A stretch of 18,096 nucleotides of DNA from RUG563 sp024681215 (GTDB taxonomy: Bacteria > Bacillota > Clostridia > Christensenellales > Aristaeellaceae): contig JAILBG010000082.1 of assembly GCA_024681215.1 (NCBI GenBank), positions 1-18,096 of the forward strand, written 5' to 3'. This document shows, one piece after another, positions 1 to 6,767 of the stretch. Below the pieces are notes generated by a model. The model saw only the letters and a program-made list of their open reading frames with translations. It searched no databases and was not told the DNA's origin. Position 1 is the first letter of the stretch. Each line of letters opens with the position of its first letter. The position numbers and the translations under genes were made by a program.

Positions 1-98
1 CAGAGGCCGGCGGATTCCGCGTCGGTGCCCCGGGCCCGGGCGAGGGCGGCAGCCAGGGGGCTGCGGCAGGTGTTGCCGGTGCAGACAAAGAGGATCAT
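1..98 (-). CDS. Low-molecular-weight protein-tyrosine phosphatase, N-terminal part (runs off the left edge)
   Basis: Translating the minus strand from the ATG at 98 gives 32 residues, beginning MILFVCTGNTCRSPLAAA. This is the family signature: a first beta strand followed by the phosphate-binding loop C-x5-R-S (CTGNTCRS, Cys6 to Arg12). Cys6 would be the nucleophile and Arg12 the phosphate ligand. The family dephosphorylates phosphotyrosine, or phosphoarginine in the YwlE branch; Thr in the loop after the second Asn (NTC) is the residue type associated with the arginine-phosphatase branch, so YwlE-like activity is possible but not decided here. The visible end ESAGL matches the second strand of the fold. 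A purine-rich site (GGAAAGGAAG) precedes the ATG and a good minus-strand promoter lies about 50 bases upstream. The catalytic Asp of the DP motif would lie outside the window. Confidence 0.88.
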   Translation of the reverse strand, partial: MILFVCTGNTCRSPLAAALARARGTDAESAGL

Positions 99-148
99 GG
101 CGCTTCCTTTCCTTCCCGGGCGGCTTTTCCGCGGCCCGGTCTGTTCCT

Positions 149-177
149 ATTATAATACTGCGGCCGCCGTTGGGCAA
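149..177 (-). promoter_or_regulatory. Sigma-A type promoter for the phosphatase gene
   Basis: Reading the minus strand, TTGCCC (172-177) and TATAAT (149-154) are separated by exactly 17 bases. The predicted start near 142 gives a short leader of about 44 nt before the ATG at 98. It is back to back with the rpsT promoter. Confidence 0.75.
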
Positions 178-197
178 GATACAGGGGGTGCAGGAAT

Positions 198-222
198 GGG
201 CGTCCACCATATGTGGATGCCC
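198..222. repeat. Inverted repeat between two divergent promoters
   Basis: GGGCGTCCAC (198-207) pairs with GTGGATGCCC (213-222) across a 5-base loop, 10 bp with one G-T pair. No T-run follows on either strand, so it does not look like a terminator. It lies between the -35 boxes of the phosphatase (177) and rpsT (268) promoters, where an operator could sit. Function unknown. Confidence 0.4.
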
Positions 223-267
223 GGGAAAAAGGGCCGGGAGAAAATGAAAAAACGTGAAAAAAAGGGC

Positions 268-296
268 TTGCGTTTTGGAAAGCCTTATGTTAAAAT
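268..296 (+). promoter_or_regulatory. rpsT promoter
   Basis: TTGCGT (268-273) and TAAAAT (291-296) have a 17-base spacer, and a TG at 288-289 makes an extended -10. A-rich tracts at 235-263 just upstream could act as an UP element. The start would fall near 303, at a small dyad GCTGA-tta-TCAGC (304-316). Confidence 0.8.
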
Positions 297-344
297 ACCG
301 TTTGCTGATTATCAGCGCAGTAATCCGCGAGGAGGTGAAGGAAG

Positions 345-608
345 TTGCCGAACATCAAGTCCGCCATGAAGCGTGTGAAGGTGAGCAAGACGAAGAACCT
401 GCGGAATCGTATGGTGAAGACGGGCGTTAAGACTGCCATCAAGAAGTATCAGGTCGCTCTGACTGAGGGCGTCGCCCCCGCCAGCGCGCAACTGAGCGCC
501 ACCGCCTCCGCTATTGATAAAGCGGTCTCCAAGGGCGTCATCCACAAGAACGCTGCCAACCGCAAAAAGGCCCGTCTGGCCAAGGCCATGAACAAAGCCG
601 AAGCCTGA
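345..608 (+). CDS. rpsT: 30S ribosomal protein S20
   Basis: The 87-residue product begins (M)PNIKSAMKRVKVS and is lysine- and arginine-rich, made of predicted long helices, as expected for S20, a primary 16S rRNA binder in the body of the 30S subunit. Its length matches the family. The start is TTG at 345: it lies 6 bases after GGAGGTGA (331-338), and residue 2 onward matches the conserved PNIKSA start, while the only near ATG (366) would remove that conserved segment. A UUG start is also found in E. coli rpsT, where it takes part in autogenous translational control; whether that applies here is inference. The gene is monocistronic: it has its own promoter and an intrinsic terminator 24 bases after the stop. 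Confidence 0.96.
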   Translation: MPNIKSAMKRVKVSKTKNLRNRMVKTGVKTAIKKYQVALTEGVAPASAQLSATASAIDKAVSKGVIHKNAANRKKARLAKAMNKAEA

Positions 609-631
609 CCGTGACCGGCATATTTGCCTGA

Positions 632-657
632 AACCCGCTCCATGGCGGGTTTTTTTC
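632..657 (+). terminator. Intrinsic terminator of rpsT
   Basis: AACCCGC (632-638) pairs with GCGGGTT (645-651) across a 6-base loop, and the T-run continues to 656. It ends the rpsT transcript. Confidence 0.9.
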
Positions 658-668
658 TTGCGCCGGAA

Positions 669-726
669 GGAGAAAAACAAGCCGGGAGAAAACGGAAAGC
701 GCTTTCTCCCGGCGGCTGTTTTTTAC
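669..726. terminator. Bidirectional terminator between convergent genes
   Basis: GCCGGGAGAAA (681-691) pairs perfectly over 11 bp with TTTCTCCCGGC (703-713). On the minus strand the stem is followed by TTGTTTTTC, ending the LacI-like gene whose stop is at 752. On the plus strand it is followed at a short distance by a T-run (719-724), giving a backup for rpsT. Confidence 0.8.
695..706. promoter_or_regulatory. Perfect LacI/CcpA-type palindrome (cre-like)
   Basis: GAAAGCGCTTTC is a perfect 12-bp palindrome with the central CG typical of LacI-family operators and close to the core of the CcpA cre box. The same 12-mer recurs at 12734-12745. Here it overlaps the loop and one arm of a terminator stem, so it may simply be part of that hairpin. 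Confidence 0.35.
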
Positions 727-751
727 GGTCTAAAGGAGGCCCGGCGCGGGC

Positions 752-1630
752 TCACCAGTTGTTGCACCAGCCCACGGTCTCGCCCTTGAGCAGGGTGACG
801 GGGACGGTGATCTGCCGGTCGGGGGCGTCGGAAAGGCCCTCGATCTTCTGGATCAGCAGCCGGGCTGCGGCGCGGCCCATCTCCTCGTTGTTCTGGCGCA
901 CGGTGGTCAGGTGCGGCCGGAGGGACTGGGTCAGAGGGATGCCGTCGTAGCCGGCCACGGATACGTCCGCGGGGATGCGCAGCTCGTTTTCCCGGATGAC
1001 CTCCTGGGCGCCCAGGTAGCTGGCGTCGTCCGGCAGCAGCAGGCAGGTGGGCCGGTCCGGCCGGTCGATCATGGTCCGCACCATGGCGCGGATCAGATCC
1101 AGATCGTCGTAGCGCCCCTCCGCCAGATATCCATCCGGGATGGGCAGCCCGCGGTCGGCCATGGCGGCGCGGAATTCGTCGATGCGCTCGTCCGTCACCC
1201 GGGAATTGCGCTGGCCGCTGATGAAGGCGATGTGCCTGTGGCCCAGGGATACGGCGTATTCCACCAGCTGGCGGACGCCCGCCCGGTTGTCGGACGCCAC
1301 GCCGGGCTGGCCGGGGAAGGGATGGTCCACCGTGACGCAGGGGATGTCCGAGGACAAAAGCTCCTCCACGCTGTCGGATTCAAAATTGATCACCGGGATG
1401 AACACCCCGTCCAGCTTCCGGCAGCGGCAGTGCTCCAGATAGGTGGTCTTTTCTCCGCCGATGCGGTCGTTGATGAAGGTGATGTCGAAGCCGTGCTCCT
1501 CCACCTCCGTTTTGAAGGAATTGAGCATGTTGGCGAAAAACGGGTGGGTAAGGCCGCTTTTGCTCTCCTCCACGAACAGTACGCCCAGGTTGTAGGTCAG
1601 CGGGGCGCCGGGGCCGTTCTTGTTGGGCAT
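752..1630 (-). CDS. LacI-family ligand-binding domain protein lacking the HTH domain
   Basis: The 292-residue product is a type 1 periplasmic-binding fold of the LacI/GalR sensor type. The first lobe starts almost at once (YNLGVLFVEE at about residue 12, then HPFF-ANMLN). The middle has DNRAGVRQLVEYAVSLGHRHIAFISG (about 114-139), and the second lobe has AGYDGIPLTQSLRPHLTTVRQ followed by MGRAAARLLIQ. Full LacI regulators carry about 55-60 residues of helix-turn-helix and hinge before this point; these are absent, and only 61 bases separate the gene from the preceding stop. ATG 1630 is chosen because AGGAGG lies 8 bases upstream; an in-frame GTG at 1639 is part of that site. There is no signal peptide, so the protein is cytoplasmic. 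It is probably co-transcribed with the upstream GGDEF-EAL gene. The ligand is likely a sugar or related metabolite, but unknown. Confidence 0.88.
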   Translation of the reverse strand: MPNKNGPGAPLTYNLGVLFVEESKSGLTHPFFANMLNSFKTEVEEHGFDITFINDRIGGEKTTYLEHCRCRKLDGVFIPVINFESDSVEELLSSDIPCVTVDHPFPGQPGVASDNRAGVRQLVEYAVSLGHRHIAFISGQRNSRVTDERIDEFRAAMADRGLPIPDGYLAEGRYDDLDLIRAMVRTMIDRPDRPTCLLLPDDASYLGAQEVIRENELRIPADVSVAGYDGIPLTQSLRPHLTTVRQNNEEMGRAAARLLIQKIEGLSDAPDRQITVPVTLLKGETVGWCNNW

Positions 1631-1691
1631 GAATGCCACCTCCTCGGGATCGGATGAAAATAATGAAGAAAAAATACGGACGGGGCTGTTT

Positions 1692-4571
1692 TCACACGGC
1701 CTGCAGCACGCAGATGAAATTCAGCCCGGAGGAGCTGTCGCTGCTGATCGTGTCCGCCTTTATGTGCAGCTTCTGCCGGCGGCCGCTGGGCAGGCGCAGC
1801 TCAAAGGAAATATCGAAGGGCTGGTCGGCCCGCCATGCGGCCATGGCCTGGTTGAACGCCTCGTTGCGCTGGGATCCGTCCACCATGGCGTAAAGCCTGC
1901 CGGAATTCAGGCTGTCCAAGAATTCCTGCTGGTTCATTTCCAGCCGGTCCTGCAGGCCGTAGACCACCAGCTGGTATTCCCACAGGTCTCCGGTGTGACG
2001 GACGAAGATGATGCAGTCGGTGGAGTATTTTTCCAGGACGTGCATGCTGTTGCGCATTTTGACGAGCTCCGTCACGTCCGTGGCCACGCTCATGAAGCAG
2101 ACTTCGCCGTAGAGGTCGGTGAGGATCTGCTGGTTCGCCAGATAGATATAGCTGCCGTTCTTGTGCAGCACCCGGTACGGGTCGCCGGGGGGCGTTTTCC
2201 CGGCCAGCAGGGCGGACACCTTTTTCTGGATCAGGGGCAGATCGTCCGGGTGCATCATGCGGGAATACTGGTTGTCGAACAGGGTTTTGAGCTCCTGCTT
2301 GGTATAGCCCGTCATTTCCAGGAAATTCTTGCTGACGTAGCGGAATTCCAGCTTCTCGTCCGCGGAGCAGCGGTGGTAGCCGCCGGGCAGGTCCACATTG
2401 ATGAACTGCAGCTCCGTCACGTCCTCGCAGGAGGCGTAGAAGGTCTTCCCCTCCTCGTCCTCGTTCAGATAATAGAGCTGAACGGACAGCCAGCGCACGG
2501 AGCTGTTGGGCTTGTACATCCGCAGAATGCCCTTTGCGCCGTTCATATGATCCTGGGACGCGGCCACGAGCATATGGCGGAATTTTTCCCTGTCCTCCTT
2601 GAACATGTACTGCTGGATGTCGCTGCGGCGGGATTCAAGCTGGTGCAGGGGAATGCTCATCATCTGATAATACTGCTGGTTGAAGCGGATGATATCCACG
2701 GATTTATCCTCTTTCCAGCGGTAGATCGCCACCGGGCCCAGGATATTGTTGAGCATGGCGTCGGAGAACAGGTTCTCGTCCAGGAATTCCCGGGGATGGA
2801 TCTGCCCGGTGGATTTGAACTCGAACCCCCGCAGGTCCAGCCGGTGCTCGTCGCTGATGAGGCGCTCAAACTCGTCCACCGGCATGGCGCGGTAGAAATA
2901 ATAGCCCTGCATGTAGCGGCAGCCCAGATCGGAAAGGAAATTGATCTGCTCCTGGGTTTCCACGCCCTCCACGATGATGGGCAGGGACATGGACTTGGTC
3001 ATATTGACGATGGATTCCAGGATGCTGATGCCCTTGCGCTCCTCGTGGGCGCTGATGTGCAGGAACTGGGCGTCCAGCTTGATCACGTCCACGTTCAGGC
3101 TGCGCAGCATGTTCAGCGAGGAATAGCCGCTGCCGAAATCGTCCATGAGCACCATCATGCCCATGGCCCGCAGCCGGCGCACCGTGTCGCGCACGGAGGC
3201 GGTGTCCTCCACGTAGGCGGATTCGGTGATCTCCACCTTCAGCAGCCGGGAGGGCAGTTCGTATTTTTTCAGCAGCGCGCCCAGATACTCGGGCACGTCC
3301 ACGGTGAGGATGTCGCTCTGGGAGACGTTCACGGAAATGGGCACGGGGGTGTGCCCCGCGTCGATCCAGCTGCGCAGCCAGGCGCACACCCCTTCCCAGA
3401 TATACTTGTCCAGGTTGGTGACCATGCGGTGTTTTTCCAGGATGGGCACGAATTTGGTGGGGGGCACCATGGTGCCGTCCTTGAGCCGCCAGCGGGCCAG
3501 GGATTCGGCCCCCACCACGCAGCCCGTGGACACCCGGCACTGGGGCTGGAGGCAGAAAAAGATTTCCTTGTTTTCCAGCGCGCGCTGAAAATCGGAAAGC
3601 AGGCGGTATTCCTCCGCCGTTTGCAGATAAAAGGAAGGATTGTAAATGCGGATGCGGTTGTGCAGATCGCCCTTGACCTGCTCCGCCGTCAGGGCGGCGT
3701 GGTTGAATACGTCCGTCACTTCCTCGTCCGCGGCGGACAGCATGCAGATGCCAAAAATAGGCAGGAAACCCACGGAATTGCCGTGGGAGATGATCAGGTC
3801 CCGGATCTGATTGTAAAGGTTTTCGATCATGCGCTGGTCGTAGGGCACCACCAGCCAGAAATCGTCCAGCCCCCGGTAGCCCGCCAGCCCGCGGGTGTCC
3901 TGCTCTACCTGGCGCAGGATCTTGCTGATCTGGGCCAGCAGCATGTCCGCGGCGTTTTTGCCGTGCCAGTCGGCGAAGAGCTTGAAATGCTCGATGTCAA
4001 TGGCGATGACGCACCACTGGCCCTGCATCCGCGCCTGGCGGTCCTTGGTCATGGCGAACAGATCCCGGTCCGTCAGCAGGCCCGTGCGCTCGTCCCGGTG
4101 CTCCTGGCCCCGGGGGCGCAGCACGCCCTCCAGTTCCTTCTCCGCCTGCACGTCGTAGATATAGCTGCGGATGATGCCTTCGGGCAGACCGCTTGGGGGG
4201 CCGCCCACCAGGAGCTGCCGGGTCCAGCGGTAATCGCCCTCCAGCGTCTTGTACCGGGATTCCATCTGCAGCAGGCCCGGCGTGGAGGAGCGGGCCAGGC
4301 GGTCGGGCAGGGTTTCCAGATTCAGGAATTCCTGCACCCGGGAGCGGTCCTCCGGGTGCACCATGTTTTCCGGGGCGAAGCGGTGCATGGCGTCCAGCGC
4401 GCCGCCCATCACGGGCACGAAAAATTTGCCTTCCGTATGGCGCAGGTTGCGGCACCGGTTGTTGATCAGGTCAAATTCGACGATATCGTCGCAGGGAGTG
4501 GCATCCAGGATCGCAGCGGAAGAAACGCCGTGCGCAGCGGCGCCCCCCATGCCCCGGCCCTCAGCCTTCAT
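1692..4571 (-). CDS. PAS-GGDEF-EAL-PAS protein, probable c-di-GMP phosphodiesterase
   Basis: The product has 959 residues and no membrane segments. From the N-terminus I read a PAS-like domain (about 20-145), a GGDEF domain (about 160-315), an EAL domain (about 320-575), then PAS-like domains at about 590-710 and 715-830 and a further PAS-like region to the end. The GGDEF signature is degenerate: GLDDF at 234-238, although the metal-binding Asp192 of AIDIEHFK remains. The EAL domain keeps the expected catalytic set: Glu356 (in ESL rather than EAL), Asn415 (NVS), Glu447 (EITES), Asp477-Asp478 (DDFGSGYSS), Lys498, Glu535 (VEGVET) and Gln555. It therefore most likely hydrolyses c-di-GMP, with the GGDEF domain as a possible GTP-sensing regulator. 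ATG 4571 follows GGGAGGGGAAGGTGA; an upstream in-frame ATG (4622) lacks such a site and lies about 14 nt from the predicted transcription start. An HTH-less LacI-like gene follows. Confidence 0.93.
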   Translation of the reverse strand: MKAEGRGMGGAAAHGVSSAAILDATPCDDIVEFDLINNRCRNLRHTEGKFFVPVMGGALDAMHRFAPENMVHPEDRSRVQEFLNLETLPDRLARSSTPGLLQMESRYKTLEGDYRWTRQLLVGGPPSGLPEGIIRSYIYDVQAEKELEGVLRPRGQEHRDERTGLLTDRDLFAMTKDRQARMQGQWCVIAIDIEHFKLFADWHGKNAADMLLAQISKILRQVEQDTRGLAGYRGLDDFWLVVPYDQRMIENLYNQIRDLIISHGNSVGFLPIFGICMLSAADEEVTDVFNHAALTAEQVKGDLHNRIRIYNPSFYLQTAEEYRLLSDFQRALENKEIFFCLQPQCRVSTGCVVGAESLARWRLKDGTMVPPTKFVPILEKHRMVTNLDKYIWEGVCAWLRSWIDAGHTPVPISVNVSQSDILTVDVPEYLGALLKKYELPSRLLKVEITESAYVEDTASVRDTVRRLRAMGMMVLMDDFGSGYSSLNMLRSLNVDVIKLDAQFLHISAHEERKGISILESIVNMTKSMSLPIIVEGVETQEQINFLSDLGCRYMQGYYFYRAMPVDEFERLISDEHRLDLRGFEFKSTGQIHPREFLDENLFSDAMLNNILGPVAIYRWKEDKSVDIIRFNQQYYQMMSIPLHQLESRRSDIQQYMFKEDREKFRHMLVAASQDHMNGAKGILRMYKPNSSVRWLSVQLYYLNEDEEGKTFYASCEDVTELQFINVDLPGGYHRCSADEKLEFRYVSKNFLEMTGYTKQELKTLFDNQYSRMMHPDDLPLIQKKVSALLAGKTPPGDPYRVLHKNGSYIYLANQQILTDLYGEVCFMSVATDVTELVKMRNSMHVLEKYSTDCIIFVRHTGDLWEYQLVVYGLQDRLEMNQQEFLDSLNSGRLYAMVDGSQRNEAFNQAMAAWRADQPFDISFELRLPSGRRQKLHIKADTISSDSSSGLNFICVLQAV

Positions 4572-4642
4572 ACGCTCACCTTCCCCTCCCAGGCGGCAAG
4601 GACTTTTTGTAAAAAACGGCATATCATTCCAAATTGCACTTT

Positions 4643-4671
4643 ACTATATCACACTTTTTCGGATCCGTCAA
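4643..4671 (-). promoter_or_regulatory. Promoter of the GGDEF-EAL unit
   Basis: On the minus strand TTGACG (4666-4671) and TATAGT (4643-4648) are separated by 17 bases. The predicted start near 4636 gives a leader of about 65 nt to the ATG at 4571. No other strong minus-strand promoter is visible before the downstream LacI-like gene. Confidence 0.82.
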
Positions 4672-4761
4672 TCTGGTAAAAAATCTTCCGGATCGGCGGC
4701 TGCCGGCGGGGAAAATCTGTAAAGGATGTGGTTTCAGGTGGAAAAAAGCGCTGCGGGCGCA

Positions 4762-4790
4762 TTGCAATTCTTTCCTTGATCCACTATAAT
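4762..4790 (+). promoter_or_regulatory. Promoter of the ParB-BMP / phosphoesterase operon
   Basis: TTGCAA (4762-4767) and TATAAT (4785-4790) have a 17-base spacer. The -35 box lies 90 bases from the -35 box of the divergent GGDEF-EAL promoter. Confidence 0.85.
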
Positions 4791-4798
4791 GGGCGCGC

Positions 4799-4817
4799 GC
4801 CGGGCAAGCGGCCCGGC
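4799..4817 (+). promoter_or_regulatory. GC-rich hairpin in the 5' leader, next to the ribosome binding site
   Basis: GCCGGGC (4799-4805) pairs with GCCCGGC (4811-4817) across a 5-base loop. It lies at the predicted 5' end of the mRNA and abuts GGGGAGG (4818-4824), the site for the ATG at 4830. It may stabilise the 5' end or tune initiation; no riboswitch family is recognised. Confidence 0.5.
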
Positions 4818-4829
4818 GGGGAGGTTTTT

Positions 4830-6767
4830 ATGAGCAGAGCAGAAGCTGTGGAACAGTACAACGCCGCCCTGAAGGCGGGCAAGAAATATTATAACGCCTG
4901 TGTGGCGAAGGGGCAGTACCCCTATCCCCGGGTGCTGGACGAGATACTTTCCGAAACCCAGACCGCGGGCACGGTGAACGTGGGGCTGGTGGACATCCCG
5001 GCCGAGCGCATCGTGGGCACCTGGACCAGCGGCCGCAAGGCGGCCTTCGCCGGGAATTTCATGCCGCTGCTGGATATCGACAGCGAATTCGGCGCCAAAT
5101 GGGTGTCCCTGTGCGAAGCGCACCTGGGGGATACCGGGATCACCGATCCCATCACCTGCTTTGAATATCTGGGGAATTTTTACGTCAAGGAAGGGCACAA
5201 GCGGGTCAGCGTGCTCAGGAGCTACGATTCCCCCACCGTCCCGGGGCTGGTGACCCGGGTGCTGCCCGCGCCGTCGGAGGAAAAGGAAGTCCGCATTTAC
5301 AACGAATTCCTGCGGTTTTACAAGGCGAGCCGGCTGTACCTGGTCACCTTCAGCCAGCCGGGCGGCTACGCGAAGCTGCAGGCGGCCCTGGGCTTCGGCC
5401 CGGACCAGGAATGGACCGAGGAAGACCGCCGGGGCTTTTCCGGCGATTTCCGGCGCTTCTCCGCCTGCTTTGACAGGCTGAACGCCGAAAAGCTGCCCAT
5501 CACCGCCGGGGACGCGCTGCTGGAATACCTGCAGGTGCATCCCTACGCCGAAATGCGGGAAAGCACGGAGGAGGAGATCCTGCAGAATCTTACCGCTCTG
5601 TGGCCGGATCTGCGGCTCATGACCAGGGACGAGCCCATTTCCGTCAGCTCCGAGCCTGAGGAAAAGGAAAAGGGGCTGCTGAACCGGCTGCTGGGCGGGC
5701 CGAAGCTGCACGCCGCCTTCATTTACGATTTCGACCCCCATACCAGCGCCTGGGCCTCCGCCCACGAGCAGGGGCAGAAATACCTGCAGGAAAAGCTGGG
5801 CGATACGGTCAGGGTCAGCGCCTGTCTGTGCGGCGAGCGCCCGGACGAAACCATGGAGGAAGCCGTGAAGGACGGCGCCAACGTGATCTTCGCCACCACC
5901 CCCACCCTCATCGACGCCTGCCGCCGCCTGGCGGCCAATCATAAGAATCTGGCGGTGTTCAACTGCTCGCTTTCCATGCCCTATACCGGGGTGCGCAGCT
6001 ATTACTGCCGGGTGTACGAGGGCAAGTTCATCACCGGCGCCATCGCCGGGGCCATGGCGGAGGACGGCCGCATCGGCTATGTGGCGAACTACCCCATCAT
6101 GGGCGTCACCGCGGCGGTGAACGCCTTCGCTCTGGGCGCGCGGCTCACCAATCCCCGGGCGCGGATCAGCCTGAAATGGAGCTGCGTGAAGGGCAACCCC
6201 GTACGGGAGCTGCTGGACGAGGGGGTATCCGTCATCTCCAACCGGGACGACGACGGCGCCAAGCCCTTCCTGGCCTGGCAGCTGGGCACCTATCAGGTGA
6301 AGCCCGGCGGGAACATGATCCCCCTGGGGTCCCCCCGGTGGAACTGGGGCGTGTACTATGAAAAAACGGTGCGGGCGCTGCAGAACGGCGGCCTGGACGC
6401 CCTGCGGGACCCCAACCATGCGGTGAACGACTGGTGGGGCATCAGCACGGGCGTGGTGGACGTGGACCTGGACGACCGCCTGCCCGCCGGCGTGCGGCAG
6501 CTGGCGCGCATCCTGAAAAACGGCATCATCAGCGAGGATATCGACCCCTTCCTCTGCCCCATCCGGGCGCAGGACGGGCGGGAAATCAGCGACGGGCAGC
6601 GGAAGCTCGCCCCCGAGGAGCTGATGGGCATGGATTGGCTGTGCGACAATGTGGACGGCGCGATCCCCGCTTTTGAGGAATTGCTGCCCCAGTCCCGGGG
6701 GCTTGTGCGGCTGCTGGGGATCTACCGGGATTCCATCCCGCCGCTCCCGGAGGAAACCGTGCGATGA
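4830..6767 (+). CDS. ParB-like domain fused to a BMP-family nucleoside-binding domain
   Basis: The product has 645 residues. Residues 50-145 resemble a ParB/Spo0J N-terminal domain: NVGLVDIPAERIVGTW, then NFYVKEGHKRVSVLR (116-130), where GHKR corresponds to the ParB G-H-x-R box. A helical segment (150-265) and a charged linker (270-288) follow. Residues 290-580 resemble BMP/Med lipoproteins (PnrA, TmpC; purine-nucleoside binding), including YEGKFITGAIAGAM (396-409) and RIGYVANYPIMGV. Unlike transport BMP proteins there is no signal peptide or lipobox, and no permease or ATPase genes are adjacent, so it is probably a cytoplasmic sensor. ATG 4830 is chosen because GGGGAGG lies just upstream and the promoter is at 4762-4790; the longer reading frame would start within the promoter region. 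The stop overlaps the next gene (ATGA). DNA binding, ligand and partner are unproven. Confidence 0.82.
   Translation: MSRAEAVEQYNAALKAGKKYYNACVAKGQYPYPRVLDEILSETQTAGTVNVGLVDIPAERIVGTWTSGRKAAFAGNFMPLLDIDSEFGAKWVSLCEAHLGDTGITDPITCFEYLGNFYVKEGHKRVSVLRSYDSPTVPGLVTRVLPAPSEEKEVRIYNEFLRFYKASRLYLVTFSQPGGYAKLQAALGFGPDQEWTEEDRRGFSGDFRRFSACFDRLNAEKLPITAGDALLEYLQVHPYAEMRESTEEEILQNLTALWPDLRLMTRDEPISVSSEPEEKEKGLLNRLLGGPKLHAAFIYDFDPHTSAWASAHEQGQKYLQEKLGDTVRVSACLCGERPDETMEEAVKDGANVIFATTPTLIDACRRLAANHKNLAVFNCSLSMPYTGVRSYYCRVYEGKFITGAIAGAMAEDGRIGYVANYPIMGVTAAVNAFALGARLTNPRARISLKWSCVKGNPVRELLDEGVSVISNRDDDGAKPFLAWQLGTYQVKPGGNMIPLGSPRWNWGVYYEKTVRALQNGGLDALRDPNHAVNDWWGISTGVVDVDLDDRLPAGVRQLARILKNGIISEDIDPFLCPIRAQDGREISDGQRKLAPEELMGMDWLCDNVDGAIPAFEELLPQSRGLVRLLGIYRDSIPPLPEETVR

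Noticed and set aside
1631..1639. GTG at 1639 as start of the LacI-like gene
   Set aside because: The GTG is part of the GAGGAGGTG ribosome binding site for ATG 1630.
4571..4622. Upstream ATG at 4622 as start of the GGDEF-EAL gene
   Set aside because: It has no ribosome binding site and lies about 14 nt from the predicted transcription start; ATG 4571 has a strong site.
1620..4679. Very long plus-strand reading frame of 1019 codons opposite the GGDEF-EAL gene
   Set aside because: It is the antisense shadow of a GC-rich gene: rich in His, Gln and Val with no recognisable domain, while the minus strand gives clear PAS, GGDEF and EAL motifs, a promoter and a ribosome binding site.
4734..6419. 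561-codon minus-strand frame opposite the ParB-BMP gene
   Set aside because: Shadow frame with low-complexity composition and no ribosome binding site; the plus strand has the supported gene.
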